Below, one piece after another: positions 46,110 through 54,418 of a DNA stretch of 64,000 bases. Source of the stretch: Comamonadaceae bacterium. Lineage in GTDB: Bacteria; Pseudomonadota; Gammaproteobacteria; Burkholderiales; Burkholderiaceae_C. Position 1 is the stretch's first letter. The number at the start of each line of letters is the position of its first letter. The stretch is taken from the NCBI GenBank assembly GCA_027488735.1, contig JAIYBB010000003.1, positions 168,052 to 232,051 of the forward strand. The letters are read 5' to 3'. The notes below the pieces were generated by a model, which worked only from the letters and a program-made list of their open reading frames with translations, searched no databases and was not told the DNA's origin. A program made the translations under genes and the position numbers.

Positions 46110-46999
46110 ATCTTCCCAACCTCGGCAACGCGCTCTTCCAACTCGTCACTACGGCGCGCCATGCGCTTTTCGATCAGGGCGAACTTGCGCAACTGACCTA
46201 CGGCGCTTTTGACTTAATAGCAGGCAATGTCACGTCCGACCCGTCCGAGGTAATCGAGATATCTTTTCCAGTTGGATATCGGCCAGACAAGACTGCGATC
46301 CTGAGCAGAAGAAAGTACACCAAGGAGCAGTTGCTGGGACGATATCAATTCCTCGCTTTCACGCAGCTGCCATTGAACGGGCTGGCGCAGTTAGTGACTA
46401 TCACTGAGGCTTTGCTTGGCGACGTAGTTAGAGCGGTCGTAGTTCGGCACCCTCAAAAACTGGGTGGAAAGCGAACGATTCAGCTCCAAGCAGTACTTGA
46501 AGCGCAAAGCCTTGAAGAGGTTCATATGCGGGCGACAGACGCCCTGCTCAATGAACTGTCATACAAGTCACCCTTGGACTTCGCCTCTTCCCTGAACGAT
46601 CTGCTCTCGGTCAACTTGTTGCAGTGCCCCGCTTTTCACAAGTACGTCGAGCTTAAGGCGACCCGAGACATTCATGTTCACAACCGAGGCTTCGTGAACG
46701 AGACCTATCTTAAGAAGTCCAGTTCTCATGCGAGAGCACGGGACAAGATGGTTCTTCCGGTCGACATTCCCTACTTCCTAGAGTCGTACGAAGCGTGCCT
46801 CCAACTGACGGAGTGGCTGGAAAGTGAGCTTGATCAGCATTGGCACAGTTCAGAACGTGAAGCGGCAAGGGAAGTTGCGCCATTGCAAGGGCCTAACGCG
46901 GACACCGGTCCTTTTAAGCCGATCTCGCAACAGCCTTCACCTGCGTTGCCAGCGCTAAAGAAGACAAAGCGTGCTCGAAGCAAGCGCACGGACGCATAA
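46106..46999 (+). CDS. HEPN-domain protein (RiboL-PSP-HEPN-like), cassette gene
   Basis: A 297-residue protein with a predominantly helical core. The segment LKATRDIHVHNRGFVNETYLKK has the R-x4-H motif of HEPN RNases and the RN(x)VHN context of RiboL-PSP-HEPN domains. The tail is basic (ALPALKKTKRARSKRTDA). ATG 46106 is coupled to the upstream small ORF. The stop TAA lies inside an attC-like site (46994-47089), as for integron cassette genes. HEPN proteins are frequent RNase toxins or defence effectors; activity is not shown. Confidence 0.78.
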   Translation: MNLPNLGNALFQLVTTARHALFDQGELAQLTYGAFDLIAGNVTSDPSEVIEISFPVGYRPDKTAILSRRKYTKEQLLGRYQFLAFTQLPLNGLAQLVTITEALLGDVVRAVVVRHPQKLGGKRTIQLQAVLEAQSLEEVHMRATDALLNELSYKSPLDFASSLNDLLSVNLLQCPAFHKYVELKATRDIHVHNRGFVNETYLKKSSSHARARDKMVLPVDIPYFLESYEACLQLTEWLESELDQHWHSSEREAAREVAPLQGPNADTGPFKPISQQPSPALPALKKTKRARSKRTDA

Positions 47000-47089
47000 C
47001 ACCTCGCTCAAGCGGAGCGCTAACGGCACAGGCCACCAGCCATGGCCTGGACCCCCTCCCTTGGCGCCCGCTTAGCTCCAACGTTAGGC
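46994..47089 (+). other. attC-like integron recombination site 1
   Basis: It starts with GCATAAC at the stop of the HEPN gene and ends with GTTAGGC (47083-47089). Internal complementary arms (CTCAAGCGG...CCGCTTAGCTC) and a second palindrome CCAGCCATGGCCTGG form the imperfect hairpin typical of attC (96 bp). Confidence 0.8.
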
Positions 47090-47110
47090 CCCTTTGGATA
47101 GGATGTATCA

Positions 47111-47491
47111 ATGGCAGCAGAACTCACAGTCTTCCTCGGTCCACTTCAAAGTCTTCTCGCTTGGTTCCAAAAGAACCGCGGCGTCAAGGATGAACAGAAG
47201 ACACTCGCGCTCAATGCGATGAACAAAGCGCTCATCGCCACAAGAAAGTACATCGAGAACAAGGGAACAGACGCTCCAGCTGATCGAGAGCGAGAGTTTG
47301 AGCTTGCAGAACTCTGGGCAGATGCGGCAACCAAAACCCGATATGCAAGCGGAGAACTTGCAGCAAGACTAAATGACAAGTCGTACTACTGGTCTAAGCC
47401 TTTGAAATGGTCTCATGAAGAAGTGCTACTCAAGAGAATCGATCTGGAGTCAGTGCAGCATGAAGTCAAACAACTGCTCACAGGGGCCTAA
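47111..47491 (+). CDS. Uncharacterised cassette-encoded protein
   Basis: A 126-residue helical protein (SLLAWFQKNRGVKDEQKTLALNAMNKALIATRKYIENKGTDAPADREREFELAELWADAATKTRYASGELAARLNDKSYYWSKPLKWSHEEVLLKRI). No family recognised. It begins 21 bp after attC 1 and its TAA falls within attC 2, the compact layout of an integron gene cassette. Confidence 0.78.
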   Translation: MAAELTVFLGPLQSLLAWFQKNRGVKDEQKTLALNAMNKALIATRKYIENKGTDAPADREREFELAELWADAATKTRYASGELAARLNDKSYYWSKPLKWSHEEVLLKRIDLESVQHEVKQLLTGA

Positions 47492-47545
47492 CCCTTCATT
47501 CCAGCGGACTTGCCTCCGGCAAGCCGCTGGACCCGGACGTTAGGC
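47486..47545 (+). other. attC integron recombination site 2
   Basis: A 60-bp site with perfect outer inverted ends GCCTAAC (47486-47492) and GTTAGGC (47539-47545). Inner arms CAGCGGACTTGCC / GGCAAGCCGCTG pair around TCC with one unpaired A, the extrahelical base that directs integrase strand choice. A textbook attC. Confidence 0.92.
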
Positions 47546-47564
47546 TTCACAAGCAACATCAATC

Positions 47565-47684
47565 ATGGTCCTCTTCCTTACAAATCTCCAAACGGCAAGG
47601 CTGCACCTTCGACAGTTCAAGCACGATGACTGGGTGTCACAGTTCAGCGAGCGGCACAGCCCGGCCTTAGCCGACGTTGCGTAA
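47565..47684 (+). pseudogene. Truncated GNAT acetyltransferase cassette gene
   Basis: Starts 19 bp after attC 2 and reads MVLFLTNLQTARLHLRQFKHDDW, the usual N-terminus of RimJ-like GNAT acetyltransferases (L-x-T-x-R-L-x-L-R-x-F). The match stops where the GC-rich repeat (47646-47667) begins, and the frame ends at 47684 after only 39 codons. Probably a cassette cut by recombination at the repeat. Confidence 0.6.
47646..47667 (+). repeat. GC-rich short repeat, copy 2
   Basis: AGCGAGCGGCACAGCCCGGC followed by CT, same orientation as the copy at 45797. Together the two direct copies enclose the whole cassette block, about 1.8 kb apart. Confidence 0.7.
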
Positions 47685-47695
47685 GCGTGGAGGCG

Positions 47696-47717
47696 AGGCC
47701 GGGGTGTGGCGTTCGCC
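47696..47717 (-). repeat. GC-rich short repeat, copy 3 (inverted)
   Basis: AGGCCGGGGTGTGGCGTTCG followed by CC; its reverse complement matches copy 1 at about 19 of 22 bases. It forms an inverted pair with copy 2 about 28 bp away, which could fold into a hairpin. Confidence 0.65.
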
Positions 47718-47757
47718 GTGCAAATAATTGATAGGACGATTCGACTGCTTAGAAGCA

Positions 47758-47773
47758 AGGCCGGGGTGTGACG
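47758..47773 (-). repeat. GC-rich short repeat, copy 4 (partial, inverted)
   Basis: AGGCCGGGGTGTGACG repeats the first 14 bases of copy 3 (15 of 16 over the whole stretch). It marks the right edge of the repeat-rich accessory block. Confidence 0.55.
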
Positions 47774-47975
47774 TCAGCTTTTAGTGGTTGTGGTGACTGC
47801 CCACATTGTTTTGCAATATGCGCAGTCACCTAACTATAAAAAACGAAATTGTTAATGGTTGTCCTTCGACACAAAAGCCCCAGGCAGAAAAAATAGTGAG
47901 TGTGCCTATACTACCTTTGACAAAGCCTGATACCGTGTGGTGTTTATTCGGAGTCTGGCGGAAAAAGGAGTCACC

Positions 47976-48905
47976 ATGATTGAAGTATTGAGGGTCACCA
48001 ACCTGGCCGCCACATTGATGGCTGATTTGCAAACCAATTATTTGGTGCATGACCGCGAGCACATCACAGACCCCAGCGCCTTGCAACGTATACGCGCCAT
48101 GGTCGGCGGCGGCGACGCGGTGATTGACAAAAAATTCATGGCCTTGTTTCCGGCCCTTGAATTCATTTCTATTTGTGGCGTCGGTTACGACGGCGTCGAT
48201 GTAGCGGCTGCCAAAGAGCGCGGCATCAAAGTCGCGCATACGCCGGGTGTGTTGAACGACGATGTAGCTGACTTGGCCTTGGGTTTGATGCTGTCCATCG
48301 CGCGCCGACTTCCGCAAGCCGACAAATTTGTGCGCAACAGTGACTGGGTGGAAGGACCGTTTCCCCTCAGCACCAAAATGAGTGGCGCACGACTGGGGTT
48401 GATAGGCATGGGTCGCATTGGCCAAGCCATTGCCAAGCGAGCTTTGGCGTTTGACATGTCGATTGCCTACACCTCACGCAACCAGGCAGCAGATGTGAAC
48501 TACTCGTATTTTCCGTCGGCCAAAGAGTTGGCGGCTCACGTGGACTACCTCGTGGTCATCACGCCGGGCGGTGCTGACACCAAGCACTTGGTGAACGCTG
48601 AAGTGCTGGCAGCCTTAGGGCCCAAAGGTTATTTGATCAACGTGGCGCGTGGTTCTGTGGTGGATCAGGCCGCATTGATTGAAGCCGTGCAAAAGAAAAC
48701 CATTGCAGGCGCCGCGCTGGATGTGTTTGCTGAAGAACCTCGGGTACCTGGCGAATTGCGTTTGGCACAAAACACGGTGCTCACTCCGCACATAGGCAGT
48801 GCCACCCAGCAAACCCGCAAAGCCATGGCCGATTTGTGCATGGCCAATATGGCGGCTTATTTCGACAATAAAGCTATTCCGGCGTTGGTCCCGGAATGCG
48901 CCTGA
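47976..48905 (+). CDS. D-2-hydroxyacid dehydrogenase (glyoxylate/hydroxypyruvate reductase type)
   Basis: A 309-residue NAD(P)-dependent dehydrogenase. NAD motif LGLIGMGRIGQAIAKRALAFDMSIAYTSRN; catalytic Arg in LINVARGSVVDQAALIEAV, Glu in LDVFAEEPRVP, His in TVLTPHIGSATQQTR. It resembles the glyoxylate/hydroxypyruvate reductase branch. ATG 47976 follows AAAGGAG. Likely reduces glyoxylate, hydroxypyruvate or a related 2-oxo acid; substrate not determined. Confidence 0.9.
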   Translation: MIEVLRVTNLAATLMADLQTNYLVHDREHITDPSALQRIRAMVGGGDAVIDKKFMALFPALEFISICGVGYDGVDVAAAKERGIKVAHTPGVLNDDVADLALGLMLSIARRLPQADKFVRNSDWVEGPFPLSTKMSGARLGLIGMGRIGQAIAKRALAFDMSIAYTSRNQAADVNYSYFPSAKELAAHVDYLVVITPGGADTKHLVNAEVLAALGPKGYLINVARGSVVDQAALIEAVQKKTIAGAALDVFAEEPRVPGELRLAQNTVLTPHIGSATQQTRKAMADLCMANMAAYFDNKAIPALVPECA

Positions 48906-48991
48906 TTTTTTAAATAGGAATGAAGGAGGCGGGTTGTCAGTCCTCGTCGTCAGTCCTCGTTGTCTGTCTAAGGTAAATCGCTTGATGTCAC

Positions 48992-50776
48992 TCAGCGACC
49001 GTAGCCGCCACCGCCACCACCGCTGCGCTTAGGACCGCCGCCGCCGAAGCCGCCGGGTTTGCCTCCGCCACCGCCACCGCCGCCACTGCGACGTTTGGCG
49101 CCACCGCCGCCACCGCCACGGTTATTGCGGCTGAGCAAATCCACTGAGGTCATGGTCGGGTCTGGTTGACGGCCTGCGCCGCCGCCGGACTTGTGGCCGA
49201 ATGCGTTCACGCCGCTTTGCGTGCCCAGGTGGGCATTGGCACGCGGCTGAAAATCTTCTTCAAAATGACGCGGTGGTTGACCGTCGTGGTCATCATGTCC
49301 TTGTGCATGCACAGGAGCTGCTGCACGCGGGCCACGGTCATTGCGGTCGCGTCTGGGTGGAGGCGGACGCGAACCGGGATGCGCGCCTTGCGGCTTGGCC
49401 GCTTGCGGCGGGCGTGCAGGGCGGTCGCCTCGGTCGGCGCGGGGTTCAGAGCGCGGACCGTCGTTGCGGTGTTCCTGACGCGGGGCACTGCCTTTTTTCT
49501 CGCGAATGCGTTCCATCATTTCTTGGCGGGCAGCGCGCGCGGCAGAAGCCATCACGTCGCGGCTAGGCGGTTTGCCGACACCGCCCCACAAAGTCTGGCG
49601 ACCCATGGCGATGGGCTCGGCGCGCTCGTCAGGTGCCGGGCCAAAGCCCTCGACCTTTTCAACCGCGATGGTCTGACGTGTGAATTTTTCAATTTCTTCC
49701 ATAAAACCTTCCTCATCCAAGGACACCAAACTGACTGCTTCTCCACTGGCACCAGCGCGACCGGTGCGGCCGATGCGGTGCACATAGTCTTCGCTGATAT
49801 TTGGAATTTCGTAATTCACCACATGCGGCAAATCGTCAATGTCGATGCCGCGCGCCGCGATATCGGTGGCCACCAGCACACGGATGTCGCCGCTCTTGAA
49901 ACCGGCGAGCGCTTGCGTGCGGGCGGTCTGGCTTTTGTTGCCGTGCAGCGCCATGGCGGTGATGCCTTGCTTGTTCAAAAACTCGGCCACGTGATTGGCA
50001 CCAAACTTGGTGCGGCAAAACACCAGCACTTGGCTCCATTGCTTGCGCTCGATGATGTGCGCGAGCAGCGCTTTTTTCTGGATGCGACCCACCGGGTGAA
50101 TCACTTGCGTGATCAATTGCACCGTGGTGTTTTCTGGGGTGACTTGAATGCTTTGTGGGTTATGCAAAAGCTGGGCGGCCAAGTCGCGAATCTCTTGGCT
50201 GAAAGTGGCCGAGAACAACAGACTTTGCTTGTCTTTGGGCACCAGCGCCAACACTTTTTTCACGTCATGGACAAAACCCATGTCGAGCATGCGGTCGGCT
50301 TCATCCAGCACCAGAATTTGCACGGTAGATAAATCCAAGAAACCTTGTTGCTGCAAATCCAGCAGACGACCCGGTGTGGCCACCAGAATGTCCACGCCTT
50401 TTTTCAAGGCCTTGATTTGGGCTGCCATGCCGACGCCGCCGAAGATGACGGCGGATTGCAATTGCAGGTATTTGCCGTAGGTGCGCACAGACTCTTCAAC
50501 TTGCGCTGCCAGCTCGCGGGTAGGTGTAAGCACCAAAGCGCGGACACCGAACACGCCAAAGCGGTTGTTGGTACTGCGACTCATGCTGAGTTTGTGCAGC
50601 ATGGGCAAGGTGAAGGCAGCTGTTTTGCCAGTGCCGGTTTGGGCGCCTGCCAGCAAGTCTTGTCCGGCCAGAACGGCGGGAATGGCTTTTGCCTGAATAG
50701 GGGTGGGGGAGTCGTAGCCTTGCTCGCGCACAGCTTTCAATATGGCCGGAGCCAAGTTCAATTCATCAAAATTCAT
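48992..50776 (-). CDS. RhlE-type DEAD-box RNA helicase
   Basis: A 594-residue ATP-dependent helicase. It starts [36 protein letters not shown] (Q motif) and has [32 protein letters not shown], and the C-terminal motifs [17 protein letters not shown] and [10 protein letters not shown]. The ~180-residue tail is disordered: charged and Arg/Pro-rich, then about 35 residues very rich in Gly with few Lys/Arg, ending in YGR. Such tails bind RNA. An in-frame extension to 50941 is not used. Confidence 0.95.
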   Translation of the reverse strand: MNFDELNLAPAILKAVREQGYDSPTPIQAKAIPAVLAGQDLLAGAQTGTGKTAAFTLPMLHKLSMSRSTNNRFGVFGVRALVLTPTRELAAQVEESVRTYGKYLQLQSAVIFGGVGMAAQIKALKKGVDILVATPGRLLDLQQQGFLDLSTVQILVLDEADRMLDMGFVHDVKKVLALVPKDKQSLLFSATFSQEIRDLAAQLLHNPQSIQVTPENTTVQLITQVIHPVGRIQKKALLAHIIERKQWSQVLVFCRTKFGANHVAEFLNKQGITAMALHGNKSQTARTQALAGFKSGDIRVLVATDIAARGIDIDDLPHVVNYEIPNISEDYVHRIGRTGRAGASGEAVSLVSLDEEGFMEEIEKFTRQTIAVEKVEGFGPAPDERAEPIAMGRQTLWGGVGKPPSRDVMASAARAARQEMMERIREKKGSAPRQEHRNDGPRSEPRADRGDRPARPPQAAKPQGAHPGSRPPPPRRDRNDRGPRAAAPVHAQGHDDHDGQPPRHFEEDFQPRANAHLGTQSGVNAFGHKSGGGAGRQPDPTMTSVDLLSRNNRGGGGGGAKRRSGGGGGGGGKPGGFGGGGPKRSGGGGGGYGR

Positions 50777-51012
50777 AAAGGAGCGCGCGGTTGGGCGACG
50801 CTTGGAGTTTCGATCTGTTCTGCCAAAAAAGCGGCAGCCAGCCAGAGACCGAGGAAACACATTTGGGCAGGTAGATAACAAACGCTTGGTTTGATCCGGC
50901 CCCAGCAGAAGCGCTGATGTTGAAGCAACTGGTGGCATCAACTGGTAGCTATTGTGGCATGAAAGCGGGAAGTGACTTCTAGGGGGCTTGCAAACAGAAT
51001 TGGTTTTGGGTT

Positions 51013-51033
51013 AAAGTAATGAATCCTTACTTT
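51013..51033. promoter_or_regulatory. Inverted repeat, candidate operator of the AbrB/PIN module
   Basis: AAAGTAA-TGAATCC-TTACTTT, a perfect 7-bp inverted repeat ending 11 bp before the antitoxin start codon. Its position suits autorepression by the AbrB-type antitoxin or the toxin-antitoxin complex. Confidence 0.55.
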
Positions 51034-51044
51034 CGGAAAATGCC

Positions 51045-51365
51045 ATGCTCGCCAAAATCACTTCCAAAAACCAGCTTACGCTGCCCAAAAGCCTGACGCA
51101 GGCCGTGGGTGCCACCGAATACTTTGACGTTGAGGTACGCGGTGGTCAGCTCATTCTCACGCCGGTCCGCATTCAACGCGGCGACGCGGTGCGCGCCAAA
51201 CTCGAAGAACTCGATCTGACAGAAGAGGACATGCTTGCAGCCGTGGCTTGGGGCAGAACTGCTCCTGCCGCACCTTTCATGGTCAACGAACCTGAACCAA
51301 GCTATGCAGTAAGCCCCGCAAAGCCCAAGAAAACAACAGCCAAAAAAGCGAAAACCAAAGCATGA
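51045..51365 (+). CDS. AbrB-type antitoxin
   Basis: A 106-residue protein. The N-terminal swapped-hairpin AbrB domain reads MLAKITSKNQLTLPKSLTQAVGATEYFDVEVRGGQLILTPVR. The C-terminal half should wrap and neutralise the toxin, and the tail is basic (KPKKTTAKKAKTKA). It overlaps the PIN toxin gene by 4 bp (ATGA). Likely represses its own promoter. Confidence 0.88.
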   Translation: MLAKITSKNQLTLPKSLTQAVGATEYFDVEVRGGQLILTPVRIQRGDAVRAKLEELDLTEEDMLAAVAWGRTAPAAPFMVNEPEPSYAVSPAKPKKTTAKKAKTKA

Positions 51366-51832
51366 ACGTCCCTGTTCGTGCAGTGTTAGACACCAATGTG
51401 GTGTTGTCAGCGCTGGTGTTTCGCGGCGGCGCAGCGGGACACTTGCGCTTGGCCTGGCAGCGAGGGCAGGTGATACCGCTGGTCAGCGCAGTCACTATCC
51501 AAGAACTTTTGCGCGTATTGGCTTATCCCAAGTTCCGTTTGTCGCCAGATGAGCAAGACGAGTTGCTGGCTGATTACTTGCCCTATGCTGAAACCGTGCG
51601 TATTCCTCAACCGCCTCCCGCCGTGCCCGAATGCCGCGATGTTTTGGATTTGCCATTTATGTACTTGGCAGTGGTGGGCAAAGCGCAGGTGTTGGTGTCT
51701 GGCGACCAAGATTTACTCGCCATCGCGGACGAATTTCACCTTGCTTGTGCCTGTTCCATCGTGTCCTTGAATGTGTTCAGTCAAAACTACATTGCTGACC
51801 CAACAAAAAGCCTTCACTTTAAGCAGAGATAA
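51362..51832 (+). CDS. PIN-domain toxin (putative RNase)
   Basis: A 156-residue PIN protein of the COG1569 type. Acidic metal ligands are Asp10 in AVLDTNVVLSALVF, Glu48 in TIQELLRVLAYPKF, and the later pair in DVLDLPFMYLA and LVSGDQDLLAI. It probably cuts RNA when freed from the AbrB-type partner encoded just upstream with ATGA overlap. Confidence 0.88.
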   Translation: MNVPVRAVLDTNVVLSALVFRGGAAGHLRLAWQRGQVIPLVSAVTIQELLRVLAYPKFRLSPDEQDELLADYLPYAETVRIPQPPPAVPECRDVLDLPFMYLAVVGKAQVLVSGDQDLLAIADEFHLACACSIVSLNVFSQNYIADPTKSLHFKQR

Positions 51833-51885
51833 TCCCCAGTTACCCGCCGCCACGCTGTGTGGCGCACAGCCCAGAGAGTCATTCC

Positions 51886-53550
51886 ATGTCCCAATACGTT
51901 TTCACCATGAACCGGGTCGGCAAAATCGTCCCGCCCAAGCGCCATATCCTGAAAGACATATCGCTGAGCTTCTTTCCCGGCGCCAAGATCGGCGTGCTCG
52001 GCTTGAACGGTTCGGGCAAATCCACACTGCTCAAAATAATGGCCGGTATCGACAAGGAAATTGAGGGCGAGGCCCAGCCCATGCCAGGTTTGCGTATCGG
52101 TTATTTGCCGCAAGAGCCGAAGTTGCGCCCCGAGCAAACCGTGCGCGAAGCCGTCGAAGGCGGCATGGAAGAAGTGATTCAAGCCAAACAACGCCTGGAA
52201 GAGGTGTACGCGGCCTATGCCGAGGAAGACGCCGACTTTGACGCGCTCGCCGCCGAGCAAGGCCAGTTGGAGGCCATCATCGCCGCCGCCGGTAGCGACA
52301 ACAGCGAGCACCAGTTGGAAATTGCCGCCGATGCGTTGCGCCTGCCGCCCTGGGACGCGGTGATCGAGCATTTGTCTGGCGGTGAAAAACGCCGTGTCGC
52401 GCTGTGCCAATTGCTGCTGTCCAAACCCGACATGTTGTTGCTTGACGAGCCGACCAACCACTTGGACGCCGAGTCTGTCGATTGGCTGGAGCAGTTTTTG
52501 TCGCGTTTCTCCGGCACCGTGGTGGCCATCACCCACGACCGTTATTTCTTGGACAACGCCGCCGAATGGATTCTGGAACTTGACCGCGGCCACGGCATTC
52601 CGTACAAAGGCAACTACACCACTTGGCTGGAGCAAAAGCAGGATCGCTTAGAGAAAGAACAAAAAGGCGAAGAGGCGCGCGCCAAAGCCTTGAAGAAAGA
52701 ACTCGATTGGGTGCGTCAAAACCCCAAAGGCCGCCAAGCCAAGAGCAAGGCGCGTATCGCCCGCTTCGAAGAGTTGTCAGATTTCGAATACCAAAAGCGC
52801 AACGAGACGCAAGAGATTTTCATTCCCGTGGCCGAGCGTTTAGGCCATGAAGTCATCGAATTCACCAATGTCAGCAAGTCTTTCGGCGACCGTGTGTTGA
52901 TCGACAACCTGAGCTTCAAAGTACCGGCGGGTGCCATCGTCGGCATCATCGGCCCTAACGGCGCCGGTAAATCCACTTTGTTCCGCATGATCGCGGGCAA
53001 AGAGCAACCCGACAGCGGCGAGATCAAACTCGGCCAAACCGTGAAGATGGCGTTTGTCGACCAAAACCGCGATGACTTGGCGAATGAAAAAACCGTCTGG
53101 GAAGACATCTCCGGCGGCTTGGACATTTTGACCGTCGGCAAGTTTGAGATGGCCAGCCGCGCTTATTGCGGCCGCTTCAACTTCAACGGCGGCGACCAGC
53201 AAAAACGCGTGGGCACGCTCTCCGGTGGTGAGCGCGGGCGTTTGCACCTGGCCAAAACCTTGATCGCAGGCGGCAATGTGTTGATGCTGGACGAGCCGTC
53301 CAACGACTTGGACGTGGAAACCTTGCGCGCTTTGGAAGACGCTTTGCTCGAATTCGCAGGCAGCATCATGGTCATCAGCCACGACCGCTGGTTCTTGGAC
53401 CGCATCGCCACCCACATTCTGGCTTGCGAAGGTGATTCGCAATGGACGTTCTTTGACGGTAACTACCAGGAATACGAAGCCGACAAGAAAAAACGTTTGG
53501 GTGAAGAGGGTGCCAAGCCCAAACGCATGCGTTACAAGGCGCTTAAGTAA
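51886..53550 (+). CDS. ettA: EttA-type ABC-F translation factor
   Basis: EttA binds the ribosomal E site and gates entry into elongation according to the ADP/ATP ratio. The 554-residue protein (E. coli 555) starts MSQYVFTMNRVGKIVPPKR at ATG 51886. Two ABC cassettes: GLNGSGKSTLL / LSGGEKRRVAL / LLLDEPTNHLD and GPNGAGKSTLF / LSGGERGRLHLA / LMLDEPSNDLD. The arm and P-site linker lie between them (WVRQNPKGRQAKSKARIARFEEL). No membrane domain. Confidence 0.96.
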   Translation: MSQYVFTMNRVGKIVPPKRHILKDISLSFFPGAKIGVLGLNGSGKSTLLKIMAGIDKEIEGEAQPMPGLRIGYLPQEPKLRPEQTVREAVEGGMEEVIQAKQRLEEVYAAYAEEDADFDALAAEQGQLEAIIAAAGSDNSEHQLEIAADALRLPPWDAVIEHLSGGEKRRVALCQLLLSKPDMLLLDEPTNHLDAESVDWLEQFLSRFSGTVVAITHDRYFLDNAAEWILELDRGHGIPYKGNYTTWLEQKQDRLEKEQKGEEARAKALKKELDWVRQNPKGRQAKSKARIARFEELSDFEYQKRNETQEIFIPVAERLGHEVIEFTNVSKSFGDRVLIDNLSFKVPAGAIVGIIGPNGAGKSTLFRMIAGKEQPDSGEIKLGQTVKMAFVDQNRDDLANEKTVWEDISGGLDILTVGKFEMASRAYCGRFNFNGGDQQKRVGTLSGGERGRLHLAKTLIAGGNVLMLDEPSNDLDVETLRALEDALLEFAGSIMVISHDRWFLDRIATHILACEGDSQWTFFDGNYQEYEADKKKRLGEEGAKPKRMRYKALK

Positions 53551-53579
53551 TTTCACAACACTTTAGAGAAAATCAGGCA

Positions 53580-53693
53580 GGGTTAACCAAGAAAAAATTA
53601 TTAATTCTTAAAAATTAATAAAATGAAGGCGTTATCGATTTAATTACAATTAAAATACGCTTTTTGACAAACAACATCATTCTTGGTTAACCC
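53580..53693. promoter_or_regulatory. Nested inverted repeats upstream of the HTH-receiver gene
   Basis: A perfect 14-bp inverted repeat, GGGTTAACCAAGAA (53580-53593) and TTCTTGGTTAACCC (53680-53693), encloses 86 bp of AT-rich DNA. That DNA contains a perfect 9-bp inverted repeat TTATTAATT/AATTAATAA (53598-53621) and TTTAAT/ATTAAA (53639-53654). It ends 18 bp before the start codon at 53712. It may be a DNA-looping operator for autoregulation. Confidence 0.55.
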
Positions 53694-53711
53694 AAGCTCA
53701 GCGGAGCCTCC

Positions 53712-54350
53712 ATGAGCCACAAAGCGATCCCTGATTCAACGGACGAATACTGCGGAACCAGTTATGCCGCCAAATTACTCAATTTGTCGGTAGGTTCCAT
53801 CCAATCTCTGGTGGAAAAAAACGAGTTAATGGCTTGGAAGACCCAAGGTGGACACCGGCGCATATCTCTGCAATCCATCTATCAATACCAAAGCCGGGCC
53901 AATTTATCGCCTAAATTGCCCGCCCAGCCAGGCAAATACCTCAAGGTGATGGTGGTCGAAGACGACGCCAACACTCGTTCCATGTACCAAGCGCACTTTG
54001 ACAATTGGGACTTGCCCATTGACGCGGTGATGCAGGTGTCTGCCATCGAGGCATTGCTCGATATCCCCGTGGTCAAGCCCCAAGTGCTGATGGCCGATTT
54101 GCGCATGCCCGGCATCGACGGTGTGGAAATGTTGCGTCAACTCAGCGCCCATCCTCAGTTCACCAAAATGTCTGTCATCGTCATCACCGGCTTGAGCATG
54201 CAAGAAATCGAGGCTTACGGAGAATTGCCGGCTGGCACACATATCTTGCGCAAACCCGTGGACATGGGTTGGCTCAAAGGGTATTTCCAAGCCATGCTGA
54301 GTTTGCGTGTCCCGCCCAAACGACCCGTTGCAGCAATCGAGGCCAAGTAA
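53712..54350 (+). CDS. HTH (excisionase/MerR-like) - receiver fusion regulator
   Basis: A 212-residue protein with an unusual order. An N-terminal helix-turn-helix of the excisionase/MerR type spans residues ~12-57 (YCGTSYAAKLLNLSVGSIQSLVEKNELMAWKTQGGHRRISLQSIYQY). A receiver domain covers residues ~78-195 (VMVVEDDANTRSMY, Asp129 in VLMADLRMPGIDG, Lys181 in HILRKPVDMG). Most regulators carry the receiver first. No kinase is adjacent. Confidence 0.85.
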   Translation: MSHKAIPDSTDEYCGTSYAAKLLNLSVGSIQSLVEKNELMAWKTQGGHRRISLQSIYQYQSRANLSPKLPAQPGKYLKVMVVEDDANTRSMYQAHFDNWDLPIDAVMQVSAIEALLDIPVVKPQVLMADLRMPGIDGVEMLRQLSAHPQFTKMSVIVITGLSMQEIEAYGELPAGTHILRKPVDMGWLKGYFQAMLSLRVPPKRPVAAIEAK

Positions 54351-54418
54351 ATCCTTTGACATCGACTCAGTAGCTTTACTCTTGCGGTCTGGGTTCTCAC
54401 AGGCTAGCCTCGGGGCCT

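Noticed and set aside
46914..47111. Minus-strand ORF of 65 codons over attC 1
   Set aside because: It lies within the attC hairpin, a usual source of spurious ORFs, and is antisense to the HEPN gene end.
47486..47500. AACCCTTCAT in attC 2 is identical to part of the CRISPR repeat
   Set aside because: Only ten bases match, and AACCCTTCAT-like sequence is common in attC sites; no second repeat or spacer spacing is present.
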